A stretch of 64,000 nt of DNA from CAWBRT01 sp963791145 (GTDB lineage: Bacteria; Acidobacteriota; Terriglobia; Terriglobales; Acidobacteriaceae). The stretch lies in assembly GCA_963791145.1 (NCBI GenBank), contig CAWBRT010000015.1:62001-126000 (forward strand). The letters are read 5' to 3'. The translations under genes and the position numbers were made by a program. A model generated the notes under the pieces. It saw nothing but the letters and a program-made list of their open reading frames with translations, did not search any database and was not told the origin of the DNA. Positions 34,755 to 43,941 of the stretch are shown one piece after another (the stretch's first letter is position 1; each line of letters begins with the position of its first letter).

Positions 34755-35999
34755 ATGCCCGGAAGCGAGCAGATGCGTCTTTCCCGCGAGTTGCTGCTGA
34801 TCTACGTAGCGGCATTCGTGCGCTCATTCGGCATTGGCCTGTTGGGCGTCGTGCTGGGCGTGTACTTATTTCGTATTGGGCTGGATTCGACGCGAATCGG
34901 CCTGGTACTGGCGGCAGGCCTGGCAGGCGGGACCGTGGCGACAGCCATTGTAGGCTTCCGCGGGGATCAGCTTGGCCGCCGGCGCGCTTTGTTCTGGCAC
35001 GCGATTCTCTCGGCCACTGGTGGAATCGCTCTGGCGCTATTCCAGTCCTTCCTGCCGCTGCTTGTGCTGGCCTTCCTGGCAATGCTCAACGGAATGGGGA
35101 CCGACCGCAGCGCCGCCTTTGCTCTGGAACAGGCCGTGATTCCGGGGCTGGTTTCAGACCGCGCGCGCACCTGGGCACTCTCCTGGTACAACGTAGTGCT
35201 TGATACGGGAGGCGCGCTGGGCGCGCTGGCCGGCGGGTTGCCGCTCGCGTTGCAGTCATGGGCGGGCGTCAACCTGATGGTTGGGTACAAGTACACCTTC
35301 ATCGGTTACATGGTTCTGCAATTGCTAACGGCGGCGCTGTATCTGCAGCTTTCACCGAAGGTCGAGCTGAGCGATGCCCCGCTGCTGCGAAAGGCAGCGA
35401 ACGCGATCAGCCCCGCCAGCAAATCGATCGTGCGACGGCTGGCCATGCTGTTTTCGGTGGACGCCCTGGGCGGCGGGTTTCTCGGGGATGCTCTGGTGTC
35501 GTACTGGTTCTTTCTCCGCTTTGGCATCGATGAGAAACAGCTGGGGCTGCTGTTCTTCGTGGTGCATCTGTTGAACGCCGCGTCGCACCTGGGAGCGGCA
35601 TGGCTGGCCAGGCACATCGGGCTGGTGAACACCATGGTCTTCACCCACCTGCCTTCGAGTCTCTTCCTGATCGCCGCGGGTTTCGCTCCAAACCCGGCCA
35701 TGGCGATCGTCCTGTTCTTGGCACGCGAATCCCTGGTGGAAATGGATGTGCCTACCCGCCAGTCCTACGTGGCGGCGGTGGTCAAACCGCATGAGCGCAC
35801 CTATGCCAGCGGGATGACGAATTTGACGCGCACCGTTTCCTGGGCGGTGGCGGCCTCGTTCGCTGGAGTGCTGATGCAGAGCTTCGCTCTTTCGGCTCCG
35901 CTGATCCTCGGCGGCAGCCTGAAGATCGGCTATGACCTGCTGCTCTTCCGCGGTTTCCGGCGGCTGAAACCGCCGGAAGAACATGCCGCCTCGGATTGA
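34755..35999 (+). CDS. MFS transporter (DHA/YajR-like, substrate unknown)
   Basis: 414-residue carrier with twelve predicted helices. Loop 2-3 is FRGDQLGRRRALFWHAI, and DRSAAFALEQAVIPGLVSDRARTWALSWYNVVLDTGGALG matches helices 4-5 of multidrug-type MFS proteins. The second half has MDVPTRQSYVAAVVKPHERTYASGMTNLTRTVSWA, typical of small uncharacterised bacterial MFS proteins. It is divergent from the amidohydrolase and 52 bases ahead of the Ada/AlkA gene. Confidence 0.8.
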   Translation: MPGSEQMRLSRELLLIYVAAFVRSFGIGLLGVVLGVYLFRIGLDSTRIGLVLAAGLAGGTVATAIVGFRGDQLGRRRALFWHAILSATGGIALALFQSFLPLLVLAFLAMLNGMGTDRSAAFALEQAVIPGLVSDRARTWALSWYNVVLDTGGALGALAGGLPLALQSWAGVNLMVGYKYTFIGYMVLQLLTAALYLQLSPKVELSDAPLLRKAANAISPASKSIVRRLAMLFSVDALGGGFLGDALVSYWFFLRFGIDEKQLGLLFFVVHLLNAASHLGAAWLARHIGLVNTMVFTHLPSSLFLIAAGFAPNPAMAIVLFLARESLVEMDVPTRQSYVAAVVKPHERTYASGMTNLTRTVSWAVAASFAGVLMQSFALSAPLILGGSLKIGYDLLLFRGFRRLKPPEEHAASD

Positions 36000-36051
36000 C
36001 CATGTCCGAAAAGCGCGAGGTTCTGTCCCCGGTCCATGAGAAAATCCGCCT

Positions 36052-37554
36052 ATGGAACTGCCTGACCGAGAGATATGCTATCGAGCCTTGCAGAGCCGTG
36101 ATCCCCGTTTTGACGGCCTGATCTTCGTGGGTGTCACCTCGACGGGCATTTATTGCCGGCCGGTCTGCCCGGCCCGCACCGCGAAGTTCGAGAATTGCCG
36201 CTTTTTTGCCTCGGCGGCAGCGGCGCAGGAAGCGGGCTTTCGTCCCTGCTTGCGTTGCCGTCCGGAGACTGCTCCCGATCTGGCCTCCTGGCGCGGAACT
36301 TCCAACACCGTTTGCCGCGCGCTGGCTCTCATTGCTGATGGCGCGCTGGACGGCGACGGCAACAGAGTGGAAACCTTGGCGGAACGTCTTGGGCTAGGCG
36401 AGCGCCAGCTCCGGCGATTGTTCCTGCGGCATCTTGGAGCCCCGCCGGTTTCCGTGGCGCAAACCCGGCGCGTGCTGTTTGCCAAGCAGCTCATTCACGA
36501 AACGCGAATGCCCATGACTGAAATCGCCTTGGCCGCCGGTTTCGGCAGCGTGCGGCGATTCAATGAAGTATTCCACGATCTCTTTCACCGTCCTCCTACC
36601 GCCTTGCGGCGAAGAACTCTGCAGCCGCGCCGAGGAGCGGAAGCAGGCGTGACGCTCCGGCTGCGTTACCGGCCGCCCTATGACTGGGATTCCATGCTCG
36701 ATTATCTGCGGGCGCGCGCCATCCCCGGCGTGGAACTCGTGGCGAGTGGAAGGTACCTGCGCACGGTTGAGATTGACGGCTTTATCGGAAGCGTCGAAGT
36801 CAGGCACCTGCCGCAGCGGCAGAGCCTGGGTATTACCATCTGTTTTCCCAACGTTCAATCTCTGCCAGTCATTGTGGCGCGCGTGCGCCGGCTCTTCGAC
36901 CTTGGGGCGGACATTGAGACGATTGCTGCGCACCTTTCGCGCGATCCGCTGCTTGCACCCCTGGTGGCGCGACGTCCCGGCCTGCGCGCGCCCGGCGCAT
37001 GGGACGGCTTTGAATTGGCGGTGCGCGCCATTCTCGGTCAGCAGATCAGCATCGTGGCCGCCCGCCGTCTGGCGGGGCAACTGGTCGCGTTGCATGGCAA
37101 GCCCGCATTGGAACTCGATGGCAGCCATCCGGGCCTGTCGCACGTGTTTCCCACGGCAAAGCGTCTGGCTTCGGCAAGATCTATCGGCCTCGGCATGCCG
37201 GTGGCGCGGCTTTCATCGTTAAAGGCTTTGGCGGAGGCCGCGGCGGCTGATCCGAACCTGTTTCGCCCATTCGGAACCATCGAAGAGGCAATCGCGCGCT
37301 TGCGCACCATCCGCGGCGTCGGCGAATGGACGGCGCAATATATTGCTCTGCGCGCCTTGCGCGAGACGGACGCGTTTCCTGCCTCCGATATCGGCCTGCT
37401 TCGCGGCGCGGCAGTGATTGATCGCAAATGTTTGACCCCCGTCAGTCTGCTTAGTCGCGCGGAGTCATGGCGGCCCTGGCGAGCCTATGCGGCTCAGCAC
37501 CTCTGGGCGGCCGGCGCCACCATTCTGGCGAACAACAGGAGCGCGCATGAATAA
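36052..37554 (+). CDS. Ada/AlkA fusion: alkylation sensor-regulator with 3-methyladenine DNA glycosylase
   Basis: 500-residue adaptive-response protein. Residues 1-75 form the Ada zinc domain with Cys35, Cys39, Cys66 and Cys69 (GIYCRPVCPA, FRPCLRCRP); Cys35 matches the phosphotriester-accepting Cys38 of E. coli Ada. An AraC-type helix-turn-helix follows (LAERLGLGERQLRRLFLRHLGA, ALAAGFGSVRRFNEVF). The C-terminal AlkA glycosylase has FELAVRAILGQQISIVAARRLAGQLV and the HhH-Asp motif IRGVGEWTAQYIALRAL..FPASDIGLL. It senses and excises alkylated bases. It overlaps ogt by eight bases, so both are made together. Confidence 0.93.
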   Translation: MELPDREICYRALQSRDPRFDGLIFVGVTSTGIYCRPVCPARTAKFENCRFFASAAAAQEAGFRPCLRCRPETAPDLASWRGTSNTVCRALALIADGALDGDGNRVETLAERLGLGERQLRRLFLRHLGAPPVSVAQTRRVLFAKQLIHETRMPMTEIALAAGFGSVRRFNEVFHDLFHRPPTALRRRTLQPRRGAEAGVTLRLRYRPPYDWDSMLDYLRARAIPGVELVASGRYLRTVEIDGFIGSVEVRHLPQRQSLGITICFPNVQSLPVIVARVRRLFDLGADIETIAAHLSRDPLLAPLVARRPGLRAPGAWDGFELAVRAILGQQISIVAARRLAGQLVALHGKPALELDGSHPGLSHVFPTAKRLASARSIGLGMPVARLSSLKALAEAAAADPNLFRPFGTIEEAIARLRTIRGVGEWTAQYIALRALRETDAFPASDIGLLRGAAVIDRKCLTPVSLLSRAESWRPWRAYAAQHLWAAGATILANNRSAHE

Positions 37555-38098
37555 GGTCCTGCAGTTGTTCATGGATCGACTCGATACGCCGATCGGCGAA
37601 TTGCTCATCGTAGCCGATCACGACGGAAACTTACGTGCCACTGAGTGGGTGGATCATGAGGGACGTATAAGCCGCATCCTGCGCCTTCACTATGGCGAGA
37701 ATGGATTCAAGCTCGAACCGTGCCCCAACCCGAGCGGCTTGACCGATGCGATTCGCCGGTACTTTGCGGGTGAGCTTAACGTGATAGACAATTTGCCGGT
37801 CGAGACGAACGGCAGCCCTTTTCAGCGCGAGGTGTGGAGCGAGTTGCGCAAGATCGCATGCGGCACAACCATTTCCTACGGAAAACTGGCCGAGCGAATC
37901 GGCCGGCCTGCGGCAGTCAGGGCGGTCGGTCTGGCTAATGGATCGAATCCGGTGGGAGTTGTTGTTCCCTGTCACCGTGTCATTGGATCCGACGGGTCAC
38001 TCACCGGCTACGGCGGAGGCCTCGAACGCAAGCGCTGGCTCCTGGATCATGAAAGACAACAGTCCCTGTACCATCGTGAAAGTAAGGCCTGTAGGTAG
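37547..38098 (+). CDS. ogt: Methylated-DNA--[protein]-cysteine S-methyltransferase
   Basis: 183-residue suicide enzyme that takes alkyl groups from O6-alkylguanine onto its own cysteine. It carries the active-site motif VVVPCHRVIGSDGSLTGYGGGLERKRWLL, with GTTISYGKLAERIGRPAAVRAVGLANGSNP before it. The length and N-terminal domain fit Ogt. ATG 37547 lies inside the last codons of the Ada/AlkA gene. As part of that operon it is likely induced by alkylation damage. Confidence 0.94.
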   Translation: MNKVLQLFMDRLDTPIGELLIVADHDGNLRATEWVDHEGRISRILRLHYGENGFKLEPCPNPSGLTDAIRRYFAGELNVIDNLPVETNGSPFQREVWSELRKIACGTTISYGKLAERIGRPAAVRAVGLANGSNPVGVVVPCHRVIGSDGSLTGYGGGLERKRWLLDHERQQSLYHRESKACR

Positions 38099-38172
38099 TT
38101 TTCGCTTACTTCCGGGCTGCCGATCGGCAATGCCGGAAGACAACTGCAAACACAGCGCATATACAACATTGC

Positions 38173-38230
38173 GTGAGGCGGGTCACTCGCTAGGAGCATC
38201 CCCTTAACACGCAAAAGTGAGGCGGGTCAC
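38173..38230. promoter_or_regulatory. Tandem CRP/FNR-type operator upstream of hoxE
   Basis: GTGAGGCGGGTCAC occurs twice, at 38173-38186 and 38217-38230. Each copy is GTGA-N6-TCAC, the inner part of the CRP consensus, and the second is flanked by A on both sides. The 44-base spacing is close to four helical turns, which would place both sites on one DNA face. They lie 330-380 bases before hoxE in a gene-free region, so control of the hydrogenase operon is possible but unproven. Confidence 0.45.
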
Positions 38231-38556
38231 AGTGCTTGGCCCACTTCCTAACAGTTTGGAGTGAGCCCCCGCACAGCGCCCAGACGGCCCGCTGTTTTCT
38301 AATAAACGTAGTGTTCCGCTTTGGTATCCGCGTTCATTGGTCCTGCAGTAACTCATCGCCAGGGCCTGATGCTCGACGGAAGTCCGAGCTGGGGCCCGGC
38401 CGACGCCGCAACAAGGAAGCTTCGTACCGTCAAGATTCCGGTATGGCACGTTTCAGGATTGCTTGAACCGAGCCCATGCCAGCGTCCGACCGGATAGGTC
38501 TGCCTGCTGCTTGGTCCCTGCGGGAAGCGGCAATGTGGCAAGGGAGGGAAACTGGT

Positions 38557-39132
38557 ATGACCGGCAGGAATGGTTTTTCGGAAAAGCCTTCACCGCCTTC
38601 GGACGATAAACGATGGAAGATCGTCGACAGTACCATGCGACGTCATGGACGTGCGTCGCACGCGTTGATCGAAGTTCTTCACACCGTACAGGAAACGTTC
38701 GGATTCCTGAGCGACGAAGCATTGCAGTATGTGGCCGTATCGCTGCGCGTCCCTTACAGCAAAGTCTATGGAGTGGCGACCTTTTACCACTTCTTCACCC
38801 TCAAGCCGAAGGGCGAACACACCTGCGTGGTCTGCACCGGAACCGCCTGTTACATCAAGGGCGCTTCACTTCTGCTGGACGCAGTCCACGCTGAAGCCGG
38901 AATCAAGCCGGGCGAGACGACCCCGGACGGCAAGCTGTCGCTGCTGACTGCGCGCTGCGTCGGCTCCTGTGGATTAGCTCCGGCCGTGGTCTTCGATGGC
39001 GAGGTGGCCGGCAAGGTGACGCAGGAAACGATTGCCAAACGAGTGCGCTCGTACATGAATGAACAGACAGTGGCGGCGCCTCCGGCGGATGCTGCCGCGT
39101 CGGCTGAGGCGACGGCGGGAGGAGCGCAATGA
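38557..39132 (+). CDS. hoxE: NAD-coupled hydrogenase diaphorase subunit HoxE (NuoE-like)
   Basis: 191-residue NuoE/thioredoxin-like [2Fe-2S] subunit. Blocks: LIEVLHTVQETFGFLSDEALQYVAVSLRVPYSKVYGVATFYHFF and the cluster cysteines in CVVCTGTACYIKGA and TARCVGSCGLAPAVVFDGEV. Start: ATG 38557 follows GGGAGG; an in-frame ATG at 38476 is less likely. The stop overlaps hoxF by four bases. First gene of hoxEFUYH. Confidence 0.92.
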   Translation: MTGRNGFSEKPSPPSDDKRWKIVDSTMRRHGRASHALIEVLHTVQETFGFLSDEALQYVAVSLRVPYSKVYGVATFYHFFTLKPKGEHTCVVCTGTACYIKGASLLLDAVHAEAGIKPGETTPDGKLSLLTARCVGSCGLAPAVVFDGEVAGKVTQETIAKRVRSYMNEQTVAAPPADAAASAEATAGGAQ

Positions 39133-40790
39133 CGCACGATGAACTGATCCAGATCGCCGAAAAAGAAGGCGCCCTGGCAGGCGAGTTCGAGCACACCGTC
39201 AACGTGTGCATGGCCGCAAGCTGCATATCCACGCACGGCGACGATGTGAAAGCGGCGCTCGAGGCGGAGGTAAAACGGCGCGGATTGGAGAAGAAGGTCA
39301 GAGTCAAGGGCGTGGGCTGCATGGGGCTTTGCGCCGCCGGCCCGCTGGTCTCCGTCGGCAAGTACGAGAAGATGTACCAGGCAGTCACCGCTTCGGATAC
39401 CGCGGCAATCCTGGACAACATACTCGAGCAGACTCCGGTACAGCCGGCGATCGTGCTCGACCCCAGCCTCCCGTTCTTCAGTGGGCAGAAGAAGATCGTG
39501 CTGGAGAATTCGGGCGAAATCGATCCGGAGCGCATCGAGGACTACATCGCCGCCCGCGGTTACGAGGCGCTGTTCAAGGCGATCACGTCGATGTCGCCAC
39601 AGCAGGTGATCGAGCAGGTCACGCGCAGCGGTTTGCGTGGACGCGGAGGCGCGGGCTTTCCCACCGGCTTGAAGTGGGCGACCGTTGCCAAGACGAGCAC
39701 CAGCACAGGCAAATACGTGATCTGCAACGCGGATGAAGGCGACCCTGGCGCTTTCATGGACCGTAGCGTGCTCGAAAGCGATCCGCATCGCGTGCTGGAA
39801 GGCATGGCGCTGGCCGGATACGCGGTGGGCGCAAATAAGGGCTACATCTACTGCCGCGCCGAATACCCGCTGGCCATCAAGCGGCTGCGCCTGGCAATTC
39901 GGCAGGCGGAGAACCTCGGCGTACTCGGCAACGAAATCGGTGAGACCACCTTCAGCTTCCGCATAGAGGTCCGGCTCGGCGCCGGAGCGTTCGTCTGCGG
40001 CGAGGAGACTGCGCTCATCGCCTCGGTGCAGGGTAACCGCGGAACCCCGCGCCCGCGTCCGCCTTACCCGGCGCAGCAAGGCCTTTGGGGATCGCCGACG
40101 CTCATCAACAACGTGGAAACCTTCGCCAACATCGCGCCCATTCTGCGCAATGGCGGCAAATGGTTCGCGGCCATCGGAACGGAAAAAAGCAAAGGAACCA
40201 AGGTGTTCGCCCTGGCGGGCCGCGTGAACAACACCGGACTGATCGAAGTACCAATGGGATTGAGTGTCCGCGACGTCGTCTTCAAACTCGGCGGCGGCAT
40301 CCCGGATGGGCGGAAGTTCAAGGCGGTGCAAACCGGCGGACCTTCCGGCGGATGTGTTCCCGAGCAGTACCTGGACATGCCGGTCGATTACGAGTCGCTG
40401 GCCAGCGTCGGCTCCATCATGGGCTCCGGCGGAATGATCGTCATGGACGAGACTTCTTGCATGGTGGACGTGGCGAAGTTCTTCATGGACTTCTGTACCT
40501 CAGAGTCCTGCGGCAAATGCGTTCCCTGCCGCGTGGGCACGGCGCACATGCTCGACCTGCTGGAAAAAATCGGCGCCGGACAGGCTCGCCAGGAAGACCT
40601 GGACCTGCTGGAGCGGATCGCCGATACGGTGAAGAGCGCAAGCCTCTGCGGGCTTGGGCAAACCGCGCCGAACCCGGTGTTCAGCACGCTGCGGTACTTC
40701 CGGGACGAGTACAAGAATCACATTGAAAACAAAGCTTGCGAGGCCGGCGTATGCGTGGTGGCGCGCAAGGCGACGGGGGTGGGCGCATGA
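39129..40790 (+). CDS. hoxF: NAD-coupled hydrogenase diaphorase subunit HoxF (NuoF-like)
   Basis: 553-residue flavin subunit that reduces NAD. The N-terminal thioredoxin-like domain has four cysteines (VNVCMAASC, VGCMGLCAAG). The central part has the NADH/FMN motifs GLRGRGGAGFPTGLKW and CNADEGDPGAFMDR with GAGAFVCGEETALIASVQG. The C-terminal [4Fe-4S] site is SESCGKCVPCRVGT with a fourth Cys in SLCGLGQ. Start and stop both overlap neighbours by four bases. Confidence 0.95.
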   Translation: MTHDELIQIAEKEGALAGEFEHTVNVCMAASCISTHGDDVKAALEAEVKRRGLEKKVRVKGVGCMGLCAAGPLVSVGKYEKMYQAVTASDTAAILDNILEQTPVQPAIVLDPSLPFFSGQKKIVLENSGEIDPERIEDYIAARGYEALFKAITSMSPQQVIEQVTRSGLRGRGGAGFPTGLKWATVAKTSTSTGKYVICNADEGDPGAFMDRSVLESDPHRVLEGMALAGYAVGANKGYIYCRAEYPLAIKRLRLAIRQAENLGVLGNEIGETTFSFRIEVRLGAGAFVCGEETALIASVQGNRGTPRPRPPYPAQQGLWGSPTLINNVETFANIAPILRNGGKWFAAIGTEKSKGTKVFALAGRVNNTGLIEVPMGLSVRDVVFKLGGGIPDGRKFKAVQTGGPSGGCVPEQYLDMPVDYESLASVGSIMGSGGMIVMDETSCMVDVAKFFMDFCTSESCGKCVPCRVGTAHMLDLLEKIGAGQARQEDLDLLERIADTVKSASLCGLGQTAPNPVFSTLRYFRDEYKNHIENKACEAGVCVVARKATGVGA

Positions 40791-41515
40791 GCTCAGCAAC
40801 AACCTCTGTGGAATACCGTGTATTGACCATCGAAGGGCGCGAAATCGGCGCCCACGAAAGCCAGACTATTCTGGATGTAGCCAAGGAAAACGGGATTTAC
40901 ATTCCCACCCTGTGCCACCTGGACGGCCTTTCCAAGGTGGGCGCCTGCCGCCTTTGCATGGTGGAGGTGAAGGGCAGCAATAAGCTCCTGCCGGCCTGCG
41001 TCACCCGCGTGCAGCAGGGGATGGAAGTGACGGTGAATTCGGAGCGGTTGCAGGCCCATCGCAAGATGGTGCTGGAGTTCCTCTTCTCCGAACGCAATCA
41101 CGTCTGCTCCATCTGCGTGGTAAACGGGCACTGCGAGCTACAGGACCTGGCGCTGAAGCTGGGAATCACCCACATCACCGTTCCCTACCGGCATCCGCGC
41201 ATGCCGATCGACGCCTCCCATCCGCGTTTCGTGGCCGACCACAACCGGTGCGTGCTGTGCACGCGCTGCGTCCGGGTCTGCGACGAGGTGGAAGGAGCGC
41301 ACGTTTGGGACGTGATGGGGCGCGGCAAGGAGGCCAAGGTTACGACCGACTTGAGCCAGCCCTGGGGAATGTCGCAGACCTGCACCGAGTGCGCCAAGTG
41401 CATCAATATCTGCCCCACCGGGGCTCTCTCGGAAAAGGGTAAATCGGCGGGTGAAATGTCAAAGCGCAGGCAATTCCTGCCGTACTTGACTCTGATGCGG
41501 GAGGGACGGCGATGA
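40787..41515 (+). CDS. hoxU: NAD-coupled hydrogenase diaphorase subunit HoxU
   Basis: 242-residue Fe-S relay subunit related to the NuoG N-terminus. It holds a plant-type [2Fe-2S] site (YIPTLCHLDGLSKVGACRLCMVEV..LPACVT), a His-Cys3 [4Fe-4S] site (SERNHVCSICVVNGHCELQ), and two ferredoxin-type [4Fe-4S] sites (CVLCTRCVRVCDEV, CTECAKCINICPTGAL). It carries electrons from HoxY to HoxF. ATG 40787 overlaps the hoxF stop. Confidence 0.94.
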   Translation: MSSATTSVEYRVLTIEGREIGAHESQTILDVAKENGIYIPTLCHLDGLSKVGACRLCMVEVKGSNKLLPACVTRVQQGMEVTVNSERLQAHRKMVLEFLFSERNHVCSICVVNGHCELQDLALKLGITHITVPYRHPRMPIDASHPRFVADHNRCVLCTRCVRVCDEVEGAHVWDVMGRGKEAKVTTDLSQPWGMSQTCTECAKCINICPTGALSEKGKSAGEMSKRRQFLPYLTLMREGRR

Positions 41516-42045
41516 GCAAACTGAAGCTGGCAACGGTATGGCTCGATGGCTGCTCGGGATGTCACATGTCATTGCTCGACATCGACGAGCGGGTCTTGCA
41601 GGTAGCCGAGAAGTTCGACCTGGTTTACAGTCCCCTGGTCGATGCCAAGAAATTTCCCGAGAACGTGGACGTGACTCTGGTGGAGGGCTCGATCAGCTCC
41701 GAGGAAGACGAGGAGAAGATCTTTCATCTGCGCAAGCACAGCAAAGTCCTGGTTTCGCTCGGCGACTGCGCGGTGACCGGCAATGTTCCCGCGATGCGCG
41801 ATGTCTTCCCCCTGAGCGAGGTCATGAGCTGTGTGTATCAGAACGATGCCACCCTGAACCAGCAAGTTCCCAGCGAGGTTGTGCCTAAGCTGCTGGAAAA
41901 AAATCGTCCGGTACACGAGTTCGTGAAGGTTGATGTCTTCGTTCCCGGCTGCCCTCCCGGGGCCGACACCATCTTCTTTGTGCTTACGGAACTTGCCGCG
42001 GGGCGCGTGCCTGATTTGAGCACCACCAGCCGGTTCGGGCAATAG
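41512..42045 (+). CDS. hoxY: [NiFe]-hydrogenase small subunit HoxY
   Basis: 177-residue small subunit holding the proximal [4Fe-4S] cluster. Ligand regions: WLDGCSGCHMSLLD, LGDCAVTGNVPAMRD and FVPGCPPGADTIFFVL. It lacks the Tat signal and the C-terminal ferredoxin part of membrane-bound hydrogenases, as expected for cytoplasmic group 3 enzymes. Overlaps hoxU by four bases. Confidence 0.94.
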   Translation: MSKLKLATVWLDGCSGCHMSLLDIDERVLQVAEKFDLVYSPLVDAKKFPENVDVTLVEGSISSEEDEEKIFHLRKHSKVLVSLGDCAVTGNVPAMRDVFPLSEVMSCVYQNDATLNQQVPSEVVPKLLEKNRPVHEFVKVDVFVPGCPPGADTIFFVLTELAAGRVPDLSTTSRFGQ

Positions 42046-42056
42046 GGAGAGAGCTG

Positions 42057-43475
42057 ATGAAAACCATCGTCATTAATCCGGTGACCCGAATCGAGGGCCA
42101 TGCCAAGATCACCTTGCATCTGGACGAGCAGGGACAGGTCAGCGATGCGCGCTTCCATGTAACCCAGGTGCGCGGCTTTGAGAAATTCTGCGAAGGACGT
42201 CCCTTCGCCGAGCTTCCCGCGCTGATGGCGCGCATTTGCGGCATCTGCCCGGTCAGCCACCTGATCGCCTCCGCCAAGGCCTGCGATGCAATCATGGCGG
42301 TCGCGATTCCTTCGACCGGAGAAAAGCTGCGCCGCATTATGAACCTGGCCCAGATCGTGCAATCGCACGCCCTGAGCTTCTTTTACCTCTGTGCTCCCGA
42401 CCTGCTGCTGGGCATGGACAGCGACCCGGCGAAACGGAACGTCCTGGGATTGGCACTGAAGCAACCGGAGCGGGCCAAGGACGGCATCGCGCTGCGCCAG
42501 TTCGGGCAGGAGATCATTCAGACCCTGGGTGGGCGCCGCGTTCATCCCGGCTGGATCGTCCCCGGCGGCGTGAGCGAGCCTCTGTCGCAAGAGAACCGCG
42601 ATCACATTCTCGCCAAACTGCCCGATGCCATGAAGGCGGTTGAGCGGACGCTCGGGTGGTTCAAGAATAAACTGGAAAATTACCGGACTGAAGTCCGCAC
42701 TTTCGCCAATTTCCCCACCATGTTCATGGCCCTGACCAGGGACGACGGTCATCTGGCGCTGTACTCGGGTCATCTCCGGGTGATCGATTCCCAGGCGAAC
42801 GTTATCGCCGACCGGATCACCGGCACTGCCTACCAGCAGTACATCGGCGAAGCGGCGGAGGCGGACTCGTACCTGAAGTCAACCTACTTCAAGCCGCAAG
42901 GCTATCCGGACGGCGTCTACCGCGTAGGTCCGCTGGCGCGCCTGAATGTTTGCAAGATCGCCGGTACTCCGCGGGCCGACGAGGAACTCGCCGAGTTCCG
43001 CGAACTGGGCCGGCAGACCGTGCTGAGCTCTTTCTACTACCACTATGCCCGCTTGATCGAAATGCTGTTCGCCGTCGAGCGGATCGAGCAGTTGCTGCAC
43101 GATCCGGAGATCCTCAGCAAGCACGTGCGCGCCTTTGCCGCTCCCAACAACTTCGAGGGAGTCGGCATAATGGAGGCGCCTCGCGGCTCGCTCATCCATC
43201 ATTACAAGATCGACGAACACGGCTTGATTACCAAGGCCAACCTGGTCATCGCCACCGGGCACAACAACCTGGCCATCAACAAGGGAGTTCTGCAGGTTGC
43301 CAAGCACTACGTGAACGGGACCAAGCTCAACGAAGGCATGCTGAACCGCGTAGAGGCGGTGGTGCGCGCCTTCGACCCCTGCCTGAGCTGCTCGACCCAT
43401 TCGGCAGGAGAGCCCTGGCTACGAGTCGAGCTGCAGGGCCCCGATGGCAAGTTGCTCGACTGCGTCGGACGCTAG
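42057..43475 (+). CDS. hoxH: [NiFe]-hydrogenase large subunit HoxH (group 3d-type)
   Basis: 472-residue catalytic subunit. The Ni-Fe site ligands are Cys61 and Cys64 in MARICGICPVSH and Cys442 and Cys445 in FDPCLSCSTH. His448 is followed by a 24-residue tail, which an endopeptidase would remove during maturation. INPVTRIEGHAKITLH is the N-terminal signature. With hoxEFUY it makes a soluble NAD-reducing, probably reversible hydrogenase. No hyp or hoxW maturation genes are within the window. Confidence 0.95.
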   Translation: MKTIVINPVTRIEGHAKITLHLDEQGQVSDARFHVTQVRGFEKFCEGRPFAELPALMARICGICPVSHLIASAKACDAIMAVAIPSTGEKLRRIMNLAQIVQSHALSFFYLCAPDLLLGMDSDPAKRNVLGLALKQPERAKDGIALRQFGQEIIQTLGGRRVHPGWIVPGGVSEPLSQENRDHILAKLPDAMKAVERTLGWFKNKLENYRTEVRTFANFPTMFMALTRDDGHLALYSGHLRVIDSQANVIADRITGTAYQQYIGEAAEADSYLKSTYFKPQGYPDGVYRVGPLARLNVCKIAGTPRADEELAEFRELGRQTVLSSFYYHYARLIEMLFAVERIEQLLHDPEILSKHVRAFAAPNNFEGVGIMEAPRGSLIHHYKIDEHGLITKANLVIATGHNNLAINKGVLQVAKHYVNGTKLNEGMLNRVEAVVRAFDPCLSCSTHSAGEPWLRVELQGPDGKLLDCVGR

Positions 43476-43534
43476 GGTCGTGCGTCAAACAGATAAGCAG
43501 TTTTCAGCTTCTCTTAGCCGCTGAAGGCGGCGGC

Positions 43535-43690
43535 AGATGGTAGCCCACGGCGCAAGCCGTGGGTGAAAGGCGTCCAGGATCACAAGCCCCCGAAGGGGGC
43601 GACAGAACCGGTCAAGATTCTTTCGCCCGCGTTGCGGGCTCTTGAGATTTCGCGCCCCAAACCCATGGCTGACGCCATGGGCTACCATCT
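43535..43690. repeat. 156-bp palindromic element, class I, with 13-bp perfect TIR
   Basis: AGATGGTAGCCCA (43535-43547) is repeated inverted as TGGGCTACCATCT (43678-43690). Inside are the palindromes AGCCCACGG-CGCAA-CCGTGGGT, AAGCCCCCGAAGGGGGCGAC and CCCATGGCTGACGCCATGGG. The order matches the partial copy at 455-574. It is non-coding, downstream of hoxH. Confidence 0.75.
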
Positions 43691-43941
43691 TTCCCCCGCT
43701 TCGCGGGGTCGGCTTCCAGTGTTCCTATTTATGACGCACTACACTAGCTCCAGCGACTCCGGACTGTTCAAGGCTGGGCTTTGATGCCCAGCCTTTTTAC
43801 TTGGACCGAGTAATATCCAGCCGGCGACTGTCTCCCGAGATAACACATTTACCAACCTGCGACGCATGCATATACTGTGCACCGTGGCGGCAATGGCCGC
43901 GTAGCAGCCAAAGTAAAAATTCAGCCTATCGGGGGGACGAC

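Noticed and set aside
38850..40331. 493-codon open frame antisense to hoxEF
   Set aside because: Shadow of a high-GC gene; the plus strand encodes hydrogenase subunits with all motifs.
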